The position numbers were made by a program, and so were the translations under genes. DNA of 64,000 nucleotides from Glossina fuscipes. Its lineage: Eukaryota; Arthropoda; Insecta; Diptera; Glossinidae. The stretch is from positions 3,419,149 through 3,483,148 of the forward strand of contig NW_023998415.1 of assembly GCF_014805625.2 (NCBI RefSeq), in the 5' to 3' direction. This document shows positions 1 to 11,440 of this stretch, one piece after another. Under the pieces are notes generated by a model. It ran no database searches and was not told the DNA's origin. It saw only the letters and a list, made by a program, of their open reading frames with translations. Every line of letters begins with the position of its first letter. Position 1 is the first letter of the stretch.

Positions 1-1374
1 TGGCTTTCCTCTCTTCTAAGTGGAATGGTTAAGCTGTTATCTGCATGGTAGATCATTCAGGGTTTTGTTTAACCTTATTACCTCGGATGAATTCCCCGTG
101 ACGTCTGGCGTACCTCAAGGTAGCCATTTGGGACCTATTTTATTTAATTTATACATCAATGATTTGCCCTCCGTGATTAAATTCAGTGAGATTTTAATGT
201 ATGCTGATGATGTGAAACTGTTTTCTTCTTTTTCCGTAGAATCGCAATCACATCATCTTCAAAGTGATTTGAACAATTTGGTTGCATGGGGCTCTCTCAA
301 TCTTCTGAAACTAAATCTAAATAAATGTAAGAAGCTTTCATTCTCAAGAAGAAAGTCGTTCAGTACTCGATACTTCATTGATTCGCACAGGTTGGAAGAC
401 GTCGATTCGTTCATAGATTTAGGCGTTCTATTCGATTATAGGTTACGTTTCAATTTGCATATTGAGTCCTCGTTAAGCAAAGCTAGGTCCGCGCTTGGTT
501 TTATAAAGAGGTGGTCCAAAGAGCTTGATGATCCTTACATTGCGAAAAGGGTTTACACGTGTTTGGTTAGACCTATACTTGAGTATGCGTCTGTTGTGTG
601 GTCTCCTTCATATACGTGCTACGTAGATTCAATTGAATCTATACAAAAGCAATTCTTGCTGTTTGCCCTTAGGAATTTGGGTTGGGACCCGATTTCCACT
701 CTTCCACCCTATGAAGGTTGCTTCTGTTATCCTTACCGTCACTCGAGAAACGTAGATTTGTTCTTGAGGTTTCCTTCTTAATCAAATTAATAAATGGTGC
801 AATTGACTCGCCCGCATTACTTCGTGAGATAGGCTTTAATATCCCTAACCGCTTCTCTAGGCACTTTATGTTGATAAAGCTTAGTCAATGCAAATATAAT
901 TTTGAACTGTTTAACCCTCTCAGAGTTGTTTGCAAGAACCTAAATGACGTCTATTATTTATTCTCATTAACGGACTCTTTAAAGTCCATTAAAACAACAT
1001 TGCTTAATACGCGCGATTTACCTATGTCGTACATAAACTGACTTAACCTTAAATATGTCATTATGAGTCGAAAATTAATTTGTTGTTAACAATTGTCGGT
1101 TGCCAAGCTTATGCATGTTTGCGATGGCTTAGGGGTTCACTTGCAATTTGGTCCTGTATCGGTTGTGGGTGTGGCTCTATGCTAGTTGTGTACATGCTTT
1201 TCTTTTTTTTTTTCTTTTTTGTTTCCTCTTTATTTGTTTTATTGTACTTATACTAAGTTTTATCATTAATTAATTTCAAGATTTACTTAAGAGTCAATTG
1301 AACTCGACTGCCATTTTGTTTTAGTTGAGTTTCTAGTATAAGTGGAATAAATAAATAAATGAATAAATAAAAAG
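1..1374 (+). mobile_element. LINE copy A: 3' part of a non-LTR retrotransposon (5' end outside window)
   Basis: The fragment holds the catalytic and C-terminal half of a reverse transcriptase, then about 300 bases of 3' untranslated sequence (1042-1344), then an A-rich tail of TAAA/GAATAAA units (1345-1374). That order is the normal 3' anatomy of a LINE. No RNase H domain follows the reverse transcriptase. Together with the motif wording this suggests the CR1/Jockey group, but the clade is my inference. The family has a second copy at the right end of the window (about 63005-63895), in the same orientation, with matching coding region, 3' untranslated region and tail. The 3' region includes a T-rich stretch at 1199-1222. 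The copy is dead: there is an in-frame stop at 17-19 and a frameshift near 715. Confidence 0.88.
20..1041 (+). pseudogene. Reverse transcriptase fragment of LINE copy A
   Basis: In 20-781 the frame reads the palm of a non-LTR reverse transcriptase: GVPQGSHLGPILFN (the GxPQGS motif) followed by the catalytic box LMYADDVKLF near 196-225. Next come the LNLNKCKKLSFSR segment and the C-terminal thumb region (VYTCLVRPILEYASVVWSP, about 555-610), typical of CR1/Jockey-type polymerases. The frame runs out at 781. The homologous sequence continues in another frame from about 718 (LLLSLPSLEKRRFVLE onward) to the stop at 1041, so one indel lies near 713-720. The enzyme would reverse-transcribe element RNA at a nicked target. 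Here the catalytic aspartates survive, but the frame is broken and the N-terminal endonuclease is not in the window. There is no evidence of current expression. Confidence 0.88.
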
Positions 1375-4300
1375 ATACCATACTAATAAACATATTTTCA
1401 TCTTTATAAACAACAACAAATATTAACCATTATTTGTTTTTTTTTTAAGAAATAACCACTAAAGTGTTATCGAAAAATAATATTATCTTCCTTCTTTTAA
1501 TCACAGGTTTTATGCATAGAAATTTTTGCCATAAAAATAGCAGAAAATCAGCTGTCATAAACAGTTTCGCTATACATACACAAACCGTGCTGTATATAAC
1601 ATATATATAAATAATATATATATATATACATATATATCTAAATAAATATATATATAAATATGTGTATAAAATTCATGCATAAATATCAGTGCGAGTATTG
1701 TAAAATGTTTATGGCGATAGTACGCTAAGATTTGCACCATAAACATTAACCCACTTAAAGCAAATGCAATCACTGCTATTTGTGTCGGCGTTAGAATATG
1801 AATGGAAGAAGAGAATAGATGAAGGAAAATAACTCTTAAACGAAGACAACAGTCAATGTGTTTATGCAAATATACGTAAATATTTATATGAATATGTACA
1901 TCTTCCTTTTATATACACAGAAATACACTTAATAACCATCATAAATTTTACAGACCTGCATCCACATACCATTATCCCATACCCATACCATCACTATATA
2001 GCTATTACCGTCTAAGTTTCATTGACTTAAGCTGACATTTCTTTTTTGTTTTATTTGTCCAGCCACTTAGATTGAAAGTATATTAATGTTGACATTTCGC
2101 TTGGAACACCCGCATAAATGCGAATTGATGGGTTACAAGGAAATTAGGAGATTCTTGGTTCCTTTAGCTAGCCAAGCAGTATGAAGGAATCTAATTGATT
2201 TTAAAAAATGACGTTGAGAAAAATAATCTTATTCAACTAAGACCATGCCCACAATAGTTTGCCTATTAGATAGAGCATATTTATACTACGTCTGTGTAAA
2301 AACGACCTTAAATCCTAAGGCTTTCACAAACAGCACATATACATATATACATTCACATAAATGTTAAGCATCATGTTTATTAAATAGAGACATGTTACAA
2401 AATCTCTTTATTTTCTTTCTATTTCTCTCTGGCAAAATAAAGCAAAAATATCTCAATGTGGGTGCCATCTGCATGATTGTGTTTACGCAACCTCCCTGGA
2501 AAAATGTAGAAATTGAAAATAATCACATTCAGCTTTTATAGGTTTTCTCAATACTCACACGTTCATACACACTTACGCCACGATATATACACGCATATAC
2601 ACGCACACACAAACACATGCCACATCGGTAATGTGTAAGGATTTTTATGGATTTAGAAGTGCATAGCACTATAGGTAAAGACTGAAAAAAATAAAAAAAC
2701 CCAACAAAGCTTTCATTCATCTTAAGGCGCACCTTGAATGCCCTGCTATCTTAATAATCGTAAAGTTTCATTAGTTGTTCAAAACAATTTCTACATCAAA
2801 ATATTCAGTAGTCCTAGGCGTAGCATTCTTAGATGAATGTATGTGACCAAGACATTTTTATTTACTAATAGCATGAAAATTTGCAAATGAAATGTTGGAT
2901 AATCCTTAACGAATCCTTAAGATTTCTACCGCCGATAATTTCATATTCCTGATGTCAAACGTCGATTGAAATGCAAAAAATTAAAAAAAAAGAGTGGCGT
3001 ATAGGATCTGGTTTTGCATATCAGGAAAATGCTTAATATGAGATGATATTAATAAATGTCGATTTCCTCATAGGGATTTGAAAGTGATTGGCATCCATTT
3101 TAAAAGCTAAAGTTTGTTAACTGTTAGTTAAACAGTTTTAGCCATACATCCCAAGGTTGACGGGTATAACTAAATTGATTCAAAGACTGATTTGGAGACT
3201 TTAAAACGTCTCGCTTTTACATACTAAATAACAAATCGATGGCATTATAATTTTATTCTGCCTATCAGATTTTATTAAAAAGTTTAATATGAATTCGCGC
3301 CATCAACAATAGATATCCGAAAATCGCAATTTCTTCTGAATTTCAGTCAGCAGACTTTTCAGACTTTCTCTATTTTTTACAAAATACATATATGGTTCTC
3401 CCAAATACAACCAATACATTTCAAAGCAATATCTTTGCAGCATAATCTTAATTATAATTAAACAAAAATTCTTTTTAGGTGAAAATTTTTTTTTATTTGT
3501 TTGTTTTTTTTTTATGATAAGGTTTAAATTCAATATTCTGAAAATTTTAACTTGGCGATTTCATGTGAGAGTGTGTGAGGTAATCTTAATTGCCAGAATT
3601 GCAAGAATCGACCAACATATCGAATGCGTGACTTGCAAAAATTGTGCTTGTGCTTACGAACAAGATAACGTAATTAATATACCGAGAAAAGTTCGGTTGC
3701 TATGTGCAAAACAGAATTAAAGACTAACACTCATACACAATCTTCTTGCCAACGTCTTGGAAACCAAAATACAAATTGACAATTTCAATTTATATGAATT
3801 TAGGGGGACGTACGTGTGTATAACAATATTTACGATCGAAGCTTATCGTGTGGCAGCAGAACATAAAAGAAAATCTTTATAAAACCGGTCAATATGTTAC
3901 TTTTGACAAGAAGCTGTTAGATAATAAAATGAAGAGACAAACAAAAAACAAAAACAACAAACACAACAACAATAATAATGAAAAAGTTTTCATCCCAACT
4001 ATCTATGCGCCACAGATGTGCCATCAAGCCATTGTTACTATTATTGCTGTTGCTATCGATCACCTTTGTGGCTTCGCAACGTTTGTAATTGAAGTGAAAT
4101 TTGAATTTAATTTCTTCTCTTCCCAGGCAGCCAGAAGAAACTAACGGCACTTTTTAATGGGACTACCCATAACGAATCAATCATAAAACGCTATGAATTT
4201 TCAATTTCAATATGTAACTTTTCTTATTTATTTATTTATTTTTATTTATTTTTTTTTTTTTTTGCTAATAAAATTAAAAAAAAGAAAAAAATTAAATAGC

Positions 4301-4705
4301 TTGTTATGAAATAAAATAAACACGCATTTAATTGATCAACCAGTCCTACTATATAATATTCACAAAGTGCTGCAAAAAACTTTTATTGTTAGTTGTAGTT
4401 TATGTTTCCGTTTCTTTTCGAACGCGGCCATGAACTGTAAATCATGAACTTAATGCTGTTTACATTTTCATTTTTTTTTTTTTTTTTTTTGTTGTTTCTT
4501 TGTGGCCATGTTTTTGCGAAAAAAAAAATAATTTCAACCCGTGGGTGAAATAGGTTTGTTGTTTGATTTATAAGAACTACGTACATGAGTACGAGTGTTC
4601 CTATGCAGCTTATAATTCTGAATCATTTGAAGCAAGATTATCTCTGCGTTTACTGCACGCTGTTGAGACTCAAAATTTCACAATCAAGCTGAAATAGCGC
4701 TCCTA
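1375..4705. other. Gene-free stretch, A/T-rich
   Basis: No coding region is recognised. It contains an interrupted (TA)n tract at about 1594-1650, a CA-rich patch near 2555-2615, AAC/AAT-type trinucleotide runs at 3945-3980, and T or A homopolymers at about 4230-4263 and 4472-4490. Short open frames here, such as the 98-residue one at 3848-4144, are rich in Asn and Lys from the simple repeats and have no domain I recognise. Confidence 0.6.
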
Positions 4706-5418
4706 CGTAAATTATCCGAAAAGTTTCCGACCACAAGTGGAAAATAACCGCATGTGGGCACGAATCTTGGCAAACAGATTTGCGCGTGTATTGATAAGTA
4801 CTCGCCAAAATTTCAGACGCAGACTTATGGTTTGGCAATCGCTTGAAGCACTTGATGGGAGTTTTTGGTGCAAATGGACAAAATTAAATACGGAAGTGTC
4901 GTTAAGCACTTGTTTCCGAAAAGCAATACATATGCACAAATTGAAGGTGTATTGCACGCTGTGAACGCAGGGACTCTGCGCCATCGATTGTCACACGGTG
5001 AAATTTTGAATCATCCCCTCATGGTGCTAAACGATCAACGTAAAGATCGTAGAGGCGAAGAGAGAGAAGAAACAATAGAAACTGTGAACTGTGTGCAAAG
5101 AACGTGTTATGACCGCACGCTAGGTGCTGAGTTCGCAGACAGAAGAACAAACGCAATGAGTCTAGAAATCAATGACTATAATGGCAAGTTTGTTCTAATG
5201 TGATTTGCAGCCTTAACGACCATATTCTCCAGATATATCGAATGATGACCTCGTTACGGAAACTGAAGCATATTTTCACAGTGTTAGGAAAACGTCGCCT
5301 TAACAACTGAGAATATCAATCTTAAGGGAGACGAGATGACGTTTTTAAATAAAGTCAATTTTGCGAAAAAAAAGTAGAGCTTTGTTCTTACTTAGGTCGG
5401 GAGTATTGCAGTGTCTTT
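4706..5418 (+). mobile_element. Internally deleted mariner-like transposon relic (FLJ37770/maT-like lineage)
   Basis: An open segment from 4874 begins MDKIKYGSVVKHLFPK, followed by a T-x-A-Q-I-E motif. This matches the N-terminal helix-turn-helix start of the mariner transposases usually annotated as FLJ37770-like. Downstream, near 5243-5275, a TETEAYFHSV segment corresponds to the C-terminal end of the same proteins. After it come a short 3' tail ending in the CTTAGGTCGGGAG motif and a T/C-rich flank. The left edge (4706-4732) carries CGAAAAGTTTCCGACC, which is roughly the inverse complement of the right edge (about 5394-5415), so terminal repeats are plausible but eroded. The DDD catalytic core is missing, because N- and C-terminal parts lie only about 350 bp apart. 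It is dead, and possibly an old MITE-like deletion product. Confidence 0.6.
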
Positions 5419-6839
5419 TCCACTTGGTTTATATTGGGGAATAAATGAAAAGCGGATGATTCCAGAAACTAATTTTCATTTTGATTGACAACTAGTTAAG
5501 CTGGTTAAGTTCGCTTGTAAGCAGATGCTGTACACTTCGCTCGAGGTTATTTTTCATTTTTTTTGTTTGTTTTTACTTAAAGAAACTAATTAGACCTTTA
5601 AAATCATTCCGAAAATTAATAAAGCGATCTTTATTTCCTATCTGCTATAATCCTTTTATGACATTCGAAGATTATAGAACAACATAACTCACAACCTTAC
5701 CTTCTCATCTCAGTTCACAAGATTATGACAAAATTATAGGCAGACGTACATAATCTACAATGTTATTGAGCATATCCATTTATTTTCTATAATTTTTGTG
5801 CCTCTTTTTACACGATTTCAATTTAGATGAAAACTCCTTTCGTAATTCAAGAGGTGGATGTATGTTTTTTGATTGACGTAAGAAAAGCTAAGAAACTGGT
5901 TTATCTTGAACCCGGTATTGGACAGCGAATTTGTAAATATGGAATAAGTTAGTCGTCGTTCTGCGACAAAATGCATCCATTCGAAAGGTGTGCGGTATCA
6001 ATCAATAACAAGGCCGTGTTAAGCTCGACTTATATTTTAATGAGGCTTTACGAGCTACCGCGACATATATCGCAGTAATTGATTGGATGAGAAAGTGCGC
6101 AAGCTTTAAGGCAACGCAATGCGTTTCAAAATTCCCATCTATCGAAGTTTTGACTATGAAAGAGCTGTTCACAAGATGCTTATGCAATTTGCTCACAATA
6201 GCAGTGAACAATATTTAGTGATATTGCACAACAACACCTTTTATGTCGACACGTAACCTTAGAAGAAATCGCTACTTCGCTACTTCTCACTTGATCGAAG
6301 TTAATCTCTCCCAACTGCATTAATACGGTTAGTAATCTTAGTCTAAAATTTTAGCCCATCGCTATTTCCCTTAGACTCAGTTTACGTCATTCAGTACCAA
6401 TTTATTGTTTTCGTTTTTTGTTACTCTGCACTTTAAAGCAAGTAAAAATTGCATTCAAAATCTTATAACTATCTTATAAATATTTTTAAATCAAAAATTT
6501 TATATATAGTTTTCAAGTTCAAATCGACTTTTAAATGCTAAATACTCACCATCTGCAGTATATCGCATTAAAACTTAATCTTTTTCATGTCCGTGTGAGG
6601 TTAAATATAACTGGGTCGATCTTGTAAGTCTTTTGAACGACACGCCACTGTAATCAAAATATAATGTTAATGCTTCAATTAAACGCTTAATTTTTTTTGT
6701 GGGTTGGTAATACGATCTTTGCCATCTATGCAGAATCGAGAATGGATGCATAGTTTGCAGAGTTTTTGTAAATATACAAAGGTGAGTTTTTCGATTATTC
6801 TGATTTCTGAATTTCCCAAGCAAACAATTCGTATTAAGT
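5419..6839. other. Gene-free stretch
   Basis: I see no supported gene or recognisable repeat. The sequence is moderately AT-rich, without long homopolymers. A 69-residue open frame on the minus strand at 6002-6211 has no recognisable motif. Confidence 0.5.
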
Positions 6840-7400
6840 TCTGTTGACGAATTGAATATTCTATCGCGGATAAGTTGAAGAAGCTGCAGAAGAAGGCCTT
6901 TAGAGATGAGGCTATGGCGCAAAAAAAAAAAACCTTTACAAGTGGTACAAAGACTTCGATGTACGCCGAGAATGAGCTCACGACGAATAGCGCCCCGGAC
7001 TATCATCGTAAACATTTACCGACGAAAGCTGCACCAAAGACCGTCACCAACCGATGCTCGAAAACCGATGATTAACAATCAGGGATGTCGCTAATGCTGT
7101 TAACATTTCAAATGGATCAGTAAATAATAGTTGAAATAATATTTTACGCCTGCAAAAGCATCAAATCTCAATTGGTTTTAAAGACATTCATTATCTTGGA
7201 AAATAAACGTCGCGATGGAATCATTAAACACAGATTTCCAATGATCAGGACGTCATTTGCCTGAAGGAGAACGTTTAGCTCCATTAAGCAGATCATAAAA
7301 GCGAATCGAAGAAAAGAAGTAAAATCGAAAAAGACTTGACTGACTACTTTGAGGATTGGGAAAGACGTTAACATGAACGCATTGTCTGCGACTGGGAGAA
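6840..7400 (+). mobile_element. Mariner-type transposase relic lacking the catalytic core
   Basis: Read in shifting plus-strand frames, 6870-6930 gives KKLQKKAFRDEAMAQKK, which resembles the FEMLxxAFGDEAMxxxxxFKWYK helix-turn-helix start of mariner transposases. At 7052-7110 the pieces ML-ENR, LTIRDVANAVNISNGSVNN match the second helix-turn-helix (LTIREVAxxLNISxGSVxx). At 7285-7365 the sequence reads ADHKSESKKRSK...DYFEDWERR, the extreme C-terminus of the same family (KAESKKxLK...CFEDWxxRWxxC). The catalytic domain that should separate these parts is absent, so this is an internally deleted copy with several stops and frameshifts. It differs from the 4.7-kb and 16.2-kb elements and is therefore a separate mariner lineage. 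I could not place its terminal repeats. Confidence 0.65.
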
Positions 7401-8093
7401 TAAATGAAGGTTTTTTTTTTCAATTTATAAAAAAATTTATACTATTTTTTTTTTTTTTTTGATCGCACATATATCACATAAAACATAAAACATTTTTTGC
7501 TAAAACGAGAGAACACATTAAATCGCGTATATTTTCTCAGCAATGCAAATTCAATTGCAAAAGAAAAAGAAATAAATAGTAAAGGAATGATTGCAATATA
7601 TTTCTTGACATGTGCTAGGCGCTTGCGTTTAGCTTATAAGAGTGTGGTTAAATCTCAGCTGCTTTGAAAACTGCTTTCATATTACAGTCTTTTTGTGTTT
7701 TAATTCCATTTTCTTTTCTTTGTTTTATGGGAAACTTGTTACATGTGCAGCTAAATTAAAACGTCATAAAAATAATTCACATCCCATCATCATAGTTAAA
7801 CGGTTGAACGGCTCACCACCGACTGAATCTATTAGGAGTGTGACTACGCGAGACGATACCGAAACTTAATTCATATTATGTAAGTGAGTGTTTTTAACAT
7901 ACACGTCTCCCCAAGCAACATCCATTAATAGCCAGTGAGCAGAAAAGAAAACTGTTAACGTAAAACGTAGTGAAGCAATGTATAACAACAATAGCTATAC
8001 GTATGCACATCGCATGAGTACAGACACATCCTTAAAGGAATTTTTTTCTTTTCCTTATTGCTGTTATTATTAAAACTAAAAGAACAGAAAATG

Positions 8094-8130
<37 letters not shown>

Positions 8131-8257
8131 ATAAATGTATATTCCTGTAGACATTGAAACTCATATAGAACAGACATGTACTGGGTATGTTGTTATATGT
8201 CCCTTACAGGAAATATATAATACTTAAGTTTTTATAATAAAGTCTCAGCATGCATGT

Positions 8258-8260
<3 letters not shown>

Positions 8261-8314
<54 letters not shown>

Positions 8315-8324
8315 NNNNNNNNNN

Positions 8325-8371
<47 letters not shown>
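8261..8371. repeat. (TA)n microsatellite containing the assembly gap
   Basis: An uninterrupted AT dinucleotide tract is broken by ten Ns at 8315-8324. The true length is unknown. The Ns are a placeholder, so both the length and any sequence inside the gap are unresolved. Confidence 0.97.
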
Positions 8372-8374
<3 letters not shown>

Positions 8375-9659
8375 ATATATAAACATGGGTATATTTGCAC
8401 ACAAGTGTACGTAAGTACGTAACTTATGTGTGTATAGGCATGTATAAATAGATATGAGCAGACAGATACCAGGTGGAGAGTGCATAAATATACCAACGCA
8501 CATACAAACAATGTACTATGCTTGTCGTCACCATGTAAAATATGTATGAATTAATATTTGGTATTTAAGCCGGTTGAGTAGCTACCGAGACCGACTGATA
8601 TTATGTGTATAATAGATAAGAGAAATTCTGTGATTTTCTTCTTCTTCCTCAGAAATAGGCATAATTTTTTCATTTTAATTTACGTTTTCATTTATCTTTT
8701 TCATTAATTTAAAGAAACCTTTTGCAGCCTTTTGTAAAGCGCAAGATTTTGAAGTGAACGATTTGGTTATATTTCATTTGAAATTTATTTCATTATATAG
8801 TCAAAGTTAAAAAGAAGCATTGGATTTCTTCATTATTATTGTATCTGCGTGAATCATGTTTCGGCCTATAACTATAAGTTTGATGGTTTTGCCTTATGAT
8901 TGTTCTTCTACTTGCATAAAGGATAAGCAACGAAAAGAAAAAAAAAAGAAAAAATAACAATAATAATAACAAAAACATTTACACACACATTATATTATAT
9001 TAACCTTATACAATATGCATAATAAATTTTAAGTTCTTTGTAAGAGCTATGAGCCTTGCGAAAACCAATGTCCCGGTAAAGGAGCGAACGGCTCTACGCC
9101 CGCCTGTTTATCGTTATTCAGCATTTTAAAATTCAAATGAAGTGTACAATTAAAATGGCTAAAAACTCACACATAAACACACATACACACACAATACAAT
9201 AATGCTCACACTTGCACGTTCACTAGCCGTTCGCGCACACAAGCACACGCTTAATTATGGCCATTTGACAAATAATGTCGTTGTATGGCAAACGAAAATT
9301 TTGTTTGAGGTCGTATGACTATGATATGCATTTTTCTCTTTTTTTTTTTTTTTTGTTTTTGTTCTTTTTTGCCCAGATTTCTGCATTTAAACCTCTAAAA
9401 TCAGGCAGTCGTATGTATTCTGTGGTGTTCCGCGTATGCGTGTGCCTTGTAGGTAGGAAGCATAACTAAATGTTAGGGTTTTCATTTACAAAAAATCAAC
9501 CGGTTCGAAATGGTTTCATAGCAAGTCCAAAAATCCAAAAACCATACTTTATTGCTTATGATGTCATTTTGAAAAGAAATCCTATTCATTTCATTTATTC
9601 TAATTACATTAACGCATATACTGTGCCACCTCAAACTTCGGTAACACCTTTAATCTGAA

Positions 9660-9660
<1 letters not shown>

Positions 9661-9691
<31 letters not shown>
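9661..9691. repeat. Poly-A run (31 bases)
   Basis: A perfect A homopolymer followed by a second interrupted A-run. No retroposed sequence ending here is recognised, so it may be simple expansion or the tail of an unrecognised retroposon. Confidence 0.9.
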
Positions 9692-9693
<2 letters not shown>

Positions 9694-10001
9694 AAAAAAA
9701 AATCGGCGTTCACTTGAATAGTTTTGATACCATTTTATATAATATGACAAATGTTTTGCTAAACTAAGCGGCTTTCACGATATTCTTTACAATAGTTTCA
9801 TTAACGATCGTCGATTCATTAAGGCTAACAACCGTAAGCCCTATTTGCGAAAACCTCATGCTTACTAATGTGCCAAACCACTAAGCCCACTAAACATTCA
9901 ATGAACCCCATTTGCCAAAGTATGTATTTAAGTAAATAACTATATACGAGTATATGTGCCCGTGTGTATCCGCGTGTGCATAAATATTGGCAAAACTTTT
10001 T

Positions 10002-10002
<1 letters not shown>

Positions 10003-10033
<31 letters not shown>
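10003..10033. repeat. Poly-A run (31 bases)
   Basis: A perfect A homopolymer about 310 bases downstream of a similar one at 9661. No LINE or SINE body is recognised immediately upstream. Confidence 0.9.
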
Positions 10034-10035
<2 letters not shown>

Positions 10036-10386
10036 AGCAAAATAAAGGAAAAACGCATACAATTATCGTTTTGCAACAGTTTAAGCGCATTGTAGGTTTT
10101 TGCGTGAAACCTTTACTTCACACACTATTCTCCGTATACCAGCGTCCACCTTTCAGCTGCCACCTTTTCATGCAAATTGCTTTTGTGTGGTCAACTCCTG
10201 CATTACATTGAAATGCAAATATTGTGTATTATGCTTGTGCATATGTGTGCATTAGTATTCACATGAAAAGAAAATTTGCATATGAAAATTTTTACAAAAT
10301 TTTATTCAAATATTATTTACTTTATCAAGCGGCTCTTGGGTAAAAAGTCATAAAACTTGCATACATTCTGTTAGGGCACACAACAG

Positions 10387-10390
<4 letters not shown>

Positions 10391-10431
<41 letters not shown>
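10391..10431. repeat. (AT)n microsatellite
   Basis: An uninterrupted AT dinucleotide repeat of about 40 bases. Confidence 0.95.
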
Positions 10432-10435
<4 letters not shown>

Positions 10436-10663
10436 GTATGGTTGCCCACGACCATACCCCTTACGATTATGCGGTCATTGCAAGGATATCCGAATCGGGC
10501 CGTGATTCAAGCTAAACATTAAACGAAAGCGATTATTGTGGTTTAAAAGAAAATAAATTGCAGAACTCTTTGGAGATTAATTGATTTGTTTCATAACAAA
10601 ACACTTCAACTAAATTATCACTTTCCCCTTAATGCTAAGAGATTGAATACAAAAGAAAATTAC

Positions 10664-10704
10664 CGATAATCTGGCAGTGCACTGAAGTACTGAACATCAT
10701 CAAC
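10664..10704 (-). other. Candidate 41-nt exon on the minus strand
   Basis: On the minus strand a pyrimidine-rich acceptor (TTGTTGCTCTTACAG) is followed by 41 bases open as VDDVQYFSALPDY plus two bases, and then by a donor-like GTAATTTT. Codon content is protein-like and unlike the A/T-rich surroundings. I do not recognise the peptide. It could be an internal exon of a large minus-strand gene whose introns fill much of the window, together with the 56.57-kb candidate. Length 41 is not a multiple of three, so it would have to be constitutive or frame-changing. Splice-like sequences this short also occur by chance, so this is a candidate only. Confidence 0.35.
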
Positions 10705-11211
10705 CTGTAAGAGCAACAAATTATTAGAAAATTACAGAGAAGAAATAAAATAATAATGAGCTTAAGCTAAACCTGTTGATAGTCATATTTAGTAATTGCA
10801 CTTTTTGGAATTGTTAAACATTCGCAACAATGCCTCGGACATACCATGATGTCATATATACCATACACACTTTTGATCAACCTAAATAGGCGAATTCGTT
10901 TACCAAGAACTACTAGCCTTTGTCTTGAAAAAACAAATACATTACATAAAACTTTACGGCCAAACTAAATGAAATTAAAAAATCTAATAAATCGTTATGT
11001 GAATCTTTTCAAACTTGACAAAACAAATAAAAAAATGCCCACGCCTGTGCGCGAATCTTTCATTTAAATGGAATAAAAGATACAAATACTTATTGCTGCA
11101 GTGTACGTAAGTAATAAGCAAAATATCGTTTCTCTTTTTCTGTTTTTCGGCGCAGACTTATTCCTGTTTTACGTGGTATTGTGAATGTGTCTTCATTTTC
11201 ATGTTTACCAC

Positions 11212-11440
11212 AGGCATTACACCAACAGGCAGACAGACAGACGGACATGCTTAAAACGATTCAAAATTTTATGTTTTTTATTTGTGTTATAGAGTCTCCG
11301 AAGCTTCCTTCGTTTGACCAAATGAATACACCCCTTCCATCCTTGGGTAGTGGGCATAAAAAGTATAAAACAATAATTCTTCCCCGTTTTTTTTTTTTTG
11401 CAATAAGAATCTTCAAATTTTTAAACCTTTAACTTGGAAC
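11212..11440 (+). repeat. INE-1/DINE-1-like dispersed repeat, copy 1
   Basis: Contains the GACAGACAGACGGACATGCT block, an AAACGATTCAAAATTT block, then GTCTCCGAAGCTTCCTTCGT and AATACACCCCTT. The same blocks, in the same order, recur in copies at 24.2, 26.1, 26.8, 38.5 and 59.7 kb. The order 'GGACAGACGGACATG - TCGATTC - TCCGAAGCTTCCTTC - TATACCCT' resembles the INE-1/DINE-1 (Helitron-derived) repeats of Drosophila. That family link is from memory and unconfirmed. Confidence 0.7.

Larger units (their letters stand above)
7401..10663. other. Gene-free stretch with many simple repeats
   Basis: No gene is recognised. It contains poly-T near 7446-7460, a (TA)n tract at about 8093-8124, the gapped (TA)n at 8261-8371, A-rich runs near 8938-8955, two perfect A-runs at 9661-9691 and 10003-10033, and (AT)n at 10391-10431. 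The repeating Ile-Tyr frames across the (TA)n tract are artefacts. Confidence 0.6.

Noticed and set aside
6552..6555. A GTGAGTATTT donor-like site after CTGCAGATG on the minus strand
   Set aside because: A three-base exon has no support, and an exon starting further upstream is closed by a stop.
8204..8511. Ile-Tyr repeat frames on the minus strand through the gapped (TA)n
   Set aside because: Direct translation of the dinucleotide repeat. The X residues are the ten Ns.
9057..9087. Plus-strand segment reading SYEPCENQCP before GTAAAGG
   Set aside because: The acceptor context (TTGTAAG) is poor and the segment is too short.
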